A DNA stretch of 6,079 nucleotides. Source: Bacteroidota bacterium. GTDB taxonomy: Bacteria; Bacteroidota; Bacteroidia; Bacteroidales; Lentimicrobiaceae. Made by a program: the position numbers and the translations under genes. Below are positions 5,772 through 6,079 of this stretch, piece after piece; the stretch's first letter is position 1; the number at the start of each line of letters is the position of its first letter. The notes beneath the pieces are model-generated. The model ran no database searches. It worked only from the letters and a program-made list of their open reading frames with translations, and was not told the DNA's origin. The stretch lies in the NCBI GenBank assembly GCA_023428585.1, contig JAEYXG010000069.1, forward strand, positions 1-6,079, read 5' to 3'.

Positions 5772-5867
5772 ATGAAACTAAAAACTTTATTAAGCATTTT
5801 ATTATGTACGACATTTGTAAATCGTCAGCTAAATGTTTACCAGCAAATTTATAATTTTAAGGTGTGA
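5772..5867 (+). pseudogene. 5' remnant of an exported-protein gene broken by an IS
   Basis: ATG 5772 opens a 31-codon frame ending at TGA 5865-5867. The first 17 residues, MKLKTLLSILLCTTFVN, are a textbook signal-peptide start: two lysines and then a hydrophobic core. After that the sequence (RQLNVYQQIYNFKV) has no obvious cleavage site or mature domain, and the frame ends at the left edge of an IS3-family element. I read this as the 5' tip of a secreted-protein gene interrupted by the insertion. The exact junction lies between about 5820 and 5863 and cannot be fixed without the other IS end. Alternatives are a genuine tiny peptide, or chance in AT-rich DNA. If the reading is right, the rest of the gene should resume beyond the IS, outside the window. 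Confidence 0.5.
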
Positions 5868-5898
5868 TTAGCAATTAGTAGTCTAACTTAAATCACAC
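5862..5898 (+). repeat. Hairpin at the IS left end, just before orfA
   Basis: GTGTGATT (5862-5869) and AATCACAC (5891-5898) are exact reverse complements around 21 bases that contain a smaller TTAG/CTAA stem (5875-5886). The structure ends three bases before the orfA start codon. In a transcript entering from outside it would hold the translation start region in or next to a stem, as known for some other insertion sequences; here that role is inference. Confidence 0.6.
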
Positions 5899-6079
5899 AC
5901 AATGGAAAAAGGGAACAAGAAACAATCAGCAACCCAGATTGTAAAAGAGATAAAGAGGAGAACCCGCCGGACATTCTCTGCTGATGAGAAAATCAAGATC
6001 GTACTGGAAGGCATGTGGGGTGAAGACACCATATCTGCCATATGCCGTAAGCACGGTATTCATGTAAACAACTATTTCA
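5863..6079 (+). mobile_element. Left end of an IS3-family insertion sequence (partial)
   Basis: The call rests on the OrfA transposase start at 5902. The left boundary is approximate: TGTGATTAG at 5863 begins with TG as IS3-family ends do and lies about 40 bases before orfA, a normal distance. The right end, orfB and any target-site duplication lie outside the window. Confidence 0.7.
5902..6079 (+). CDS. IS3-family transposase OrfA, N-terminal part (runs off the window)
   Basis: ATG 5902 opens a frame with no stop up to the window end, 59 residues visible. A basic lysine/arginine-rich start (KRRTRRTFS, residues 18-26) leads into SADEKIKIVLEGMWGEDT and ISAICRKHGIHVNNYF. This is the helix-turn-helix region of the IS3/IS911-type OrfA, commonly seen as IVLEGLRGEDSIAELCRREGI followed by a Tyr and a Trp-Lys motif. 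OrfA binds the terminal inverted repeats and, through programmed -1 frameshifting with OrfB, forms the active transposase in this family. The frame is intact as far as visible. The start follows a run ending CACACAA without a clear ribosome-binding site. Confidence 0.88.
   Translation, partial: MEKGNKKQSATQIVKEIKRRTRRTFSADEKIKIVLEGMWGEDTISAICRKHGIHVNNYF

Overview
The window looks like a chromosomal segment from a member of the Bacteroidota. Three things point there. Promoter-like sites upstream of the genes fit the TTTG / TAnnTTTG pattern of that phylum better than a classical -35/-10. Starts are preceded by A-rich stretches rather than strong Shine-Dalgarno sites. The gene content also fits: secreted fibronectin-type-III protein, RhlE-type helicase, DUF2200. 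Genus cannot be assigned from sequence alone.

Left part (1-2294, + strand): the 3' end of an unrecognised glycine-rich, probably extracellular protein overlaps or abuts a gene for a secreted protein with a signal peptide and about four fibronectin-type-III-like domains. The two are almost certainly one transcription unit. It ends in a perfect 12-bp inverted repeat that overlaps the stop codon and lies between convergent genes.

Middle (2387-4337, - strand): a complete DEAD-box RNA helicase of the RhlE group, with an unusual TAT in place of SAT in motif III, and a complete DUF2200 protein. Each has its own plausible Bacteroidota promoter. The helicase appears to have a leader of about 140 nt.

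Right part (4338-5771): about 1.4 kb with no convincing protein gene but an unusual density of nested inverted repeats. Two are arrays of short words (GTCCGC, TGTCA, GATACC) repeated about every 10 bp on one side and in reverse complement on the other. Next come a 19-bp direct repeat and a candidate structured RNA that ends in a strong intrinsic terminator, then further nested palindromes. This is the part of the window most likely to hold something undescribed: a non-coding RNA locus, a protein-binding array, or a non-autonomous mobile element.

Right edge (5772-6079): a short ORF that starts like a signal peptide (MKLKTLLSILL...) and then loses sense is followed by the left end of an IS3-family insertion sequence. 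The start of its OrfA transposase is cut off by the window end. The simplest reading is an exported-protein gene broken by the IS insertion.
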